Origin: Desulfobulbaceae bacterium
GTDB lineage: Bacteria; Desulfobacterota; Desulfobulbia; Desulfobulbales; Desulfobulbaceae
NCBI GenBank assembly: GCA_011322715.1
Contig: DRLX01000485.1
Location: 1 to 7,695, forward strand
Direction: 5' to 3'
DNA: 7,695 bases
The notes under the pieces: model-generated
What the model was told of the DNA's origin: nothing
Seen by the model: only the letters and a program-made list of their open reading frames with translations
Database searches by the model: none
Program-made: the position numbers and the translations under genes
Shown here: one piece after another, positions 7,215-7,695 of the stretch
Numbering within the stretch: position 1 is the first letter of the stretch
Layout of the letters: every line of letters begins with the position of its first letter

Positions 7215-7695
7215 TTACTTGTCGCGCAGGGTGATGGTCACCCGGCGGTTGAGTCGTCGGCCTTCGGGCGTGGCATTGTCGGCCACCGGATGGGTATAAC
7301 CGTACCAGTAGGGCAGGAGACGCCTGGTCGGGATGTGAAATCTGTTGCTCAGGAATCGGCGGACACTTTTGGCCCGTTTTTCAGAAAGTCGGATATTATA
7401 GGCCTCGCTACCGATATTGTCGGTGAACCCGGAAATAACGGCATAGGCCTGTGGGTTCTTAAGAAGAAAATGACCTGTCTTGGTGAGAACGGGACGGTAC
7501 TCCTTTTTTATTGTGTATCTGTCGAAATCAAAGAGGATAGTGCCGAAATTCTTATTGGCGTCCAGGTACAGTTTGCCGAGAAGGTGTTCAGGATGTTCTG
7601 CAACGGTGTCAAAATCAATGACCTGGGAACACTGGTTGACCGCCGCCATATCGTCCAGTAGTTTTTTCTCTTTTTTTCCCGTGGCGCTGCTGATA
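7215..7695 (-). CDS. OmpA-family protein, C-terminal peptidoglycan-binding domain (5' end beyond window)
   Basis: This is the C-terminal part of an outer-membrane or periplasmic protein that anchors the envelope to peptidoglycan. The OmpA/MotB domain is complete: it starts at NFGTILFDFDRYTIK, and carries the ligand-binding signature GFTDNIGSEAYNIRLSEKRA. Counting from the internal Met at 7649, its Asp is 77 and its Arg is 92. They are 15 residues apart, as for the diaminopimelate-binding D271/R286 pair of Acinetobacter OmpA. It ends with PVADNATPEGRRLNRRVTI. The frame is open upstream of the Met at 7649 to the window edge (codons including KKEKKLLDD), and that Met has no Shine-Dalgarno, so I treat the gene as cut by the window rather than starting there. 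The N-terminal part (lipoprotein signal, barrel or other domain) cannot be seen. The TAA stop at 7217-7215 is followed 54 bp later by the beta-CASP hydrolase. Confidence 0.9.
   Translation of the reverse strand, partial: ISSATGKKEKKLLDDMAAVNQCSQVIDFDTVAEHPEHLLGKLYLDANKNFGTILFDFDRYTIKKEYRPVLTKTGHFLLKNPQAYAVISGFTDNIGSEAYNIRLSEKRAKSVRRFLSNRFHIPTRRLLPYWYGYTHPVADNATPEGRRLNRRVTITLRDK

Noticed and set aside
1..7695. CRISPR arrays, tRNA or rRNA genes, insertion sequences
   Set aside because: No regularly spaced repeats, no cloverleaf or rRNA-like sequence, and no transposase or integrase frame were seen.

Overview
The window is Gram-negative chromosomal DNA. The evidence is a complete outer-membrane-factor / periplasmic-adaptor / inner-membrane RND transporter set plus an OmpA-type peptidoglycan-anchoring protein. 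All supported genes lie on the minus strand. Overall gene style (RND permease with an REEEPQI-type N-terminus, a bacterial CPSF73-like metallo-beta-lactamase-fold RNase) would fit a Desulfobacterota/deltaproteobacterial genome, but that is a low-confidence impression.

Layout, in the direction of transcription (high to low coordinates): (1) 7695-7215, the C-terminal part of an OmpA-family protein, cut by the window edge. (2) 7160-5772, a complete beta-CASP metallo-beta-lactamase-fold hydrolase of the RNase J/CPSF73 superfamily with every metal-binding motif intact, starting 54 bp after the ompA-like gene. (3) 5771-5169, about 600 bp of non-coding DNA. It holds a nested inverted-repeat structure just downstream of the hydrolase, a probable terminator, and an AT-rich stretch. 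It also holds a REP-like GC palindrome in the leader of the next operon. (4) 5168-3783, a TolC-type outer membrane efflux protein. (5) 3778-2756, an RND periplasmic adaptor (membrane fusion protein), 4 bp downstream. (6) 2662 to beyond position 1, an RND inner-membrane permease of the HAE (multidrug-type) class, cut by the window edge after 887 codons.

Genes 4-6 make up one operon for a tripartite efflux pump: the permease captures substrate using proton motive force, the adaptor bridges the periplasm, and the TolC-like channel opens to the outside. The substrate cannot be read from the sequence. The double Asp in TM4 fits the drug/amphiphile class rather than the heavy-metal class. No regulator gene is present in the window.

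I see no strong evidence for a previously undescribed system. The most unusual parts are non-coding: the nested inverted repeats at 5652-5736 and the palindrome at 5208-5223. Most long plus-strand reading frames here are antisense shadows of the minus-strand genes.
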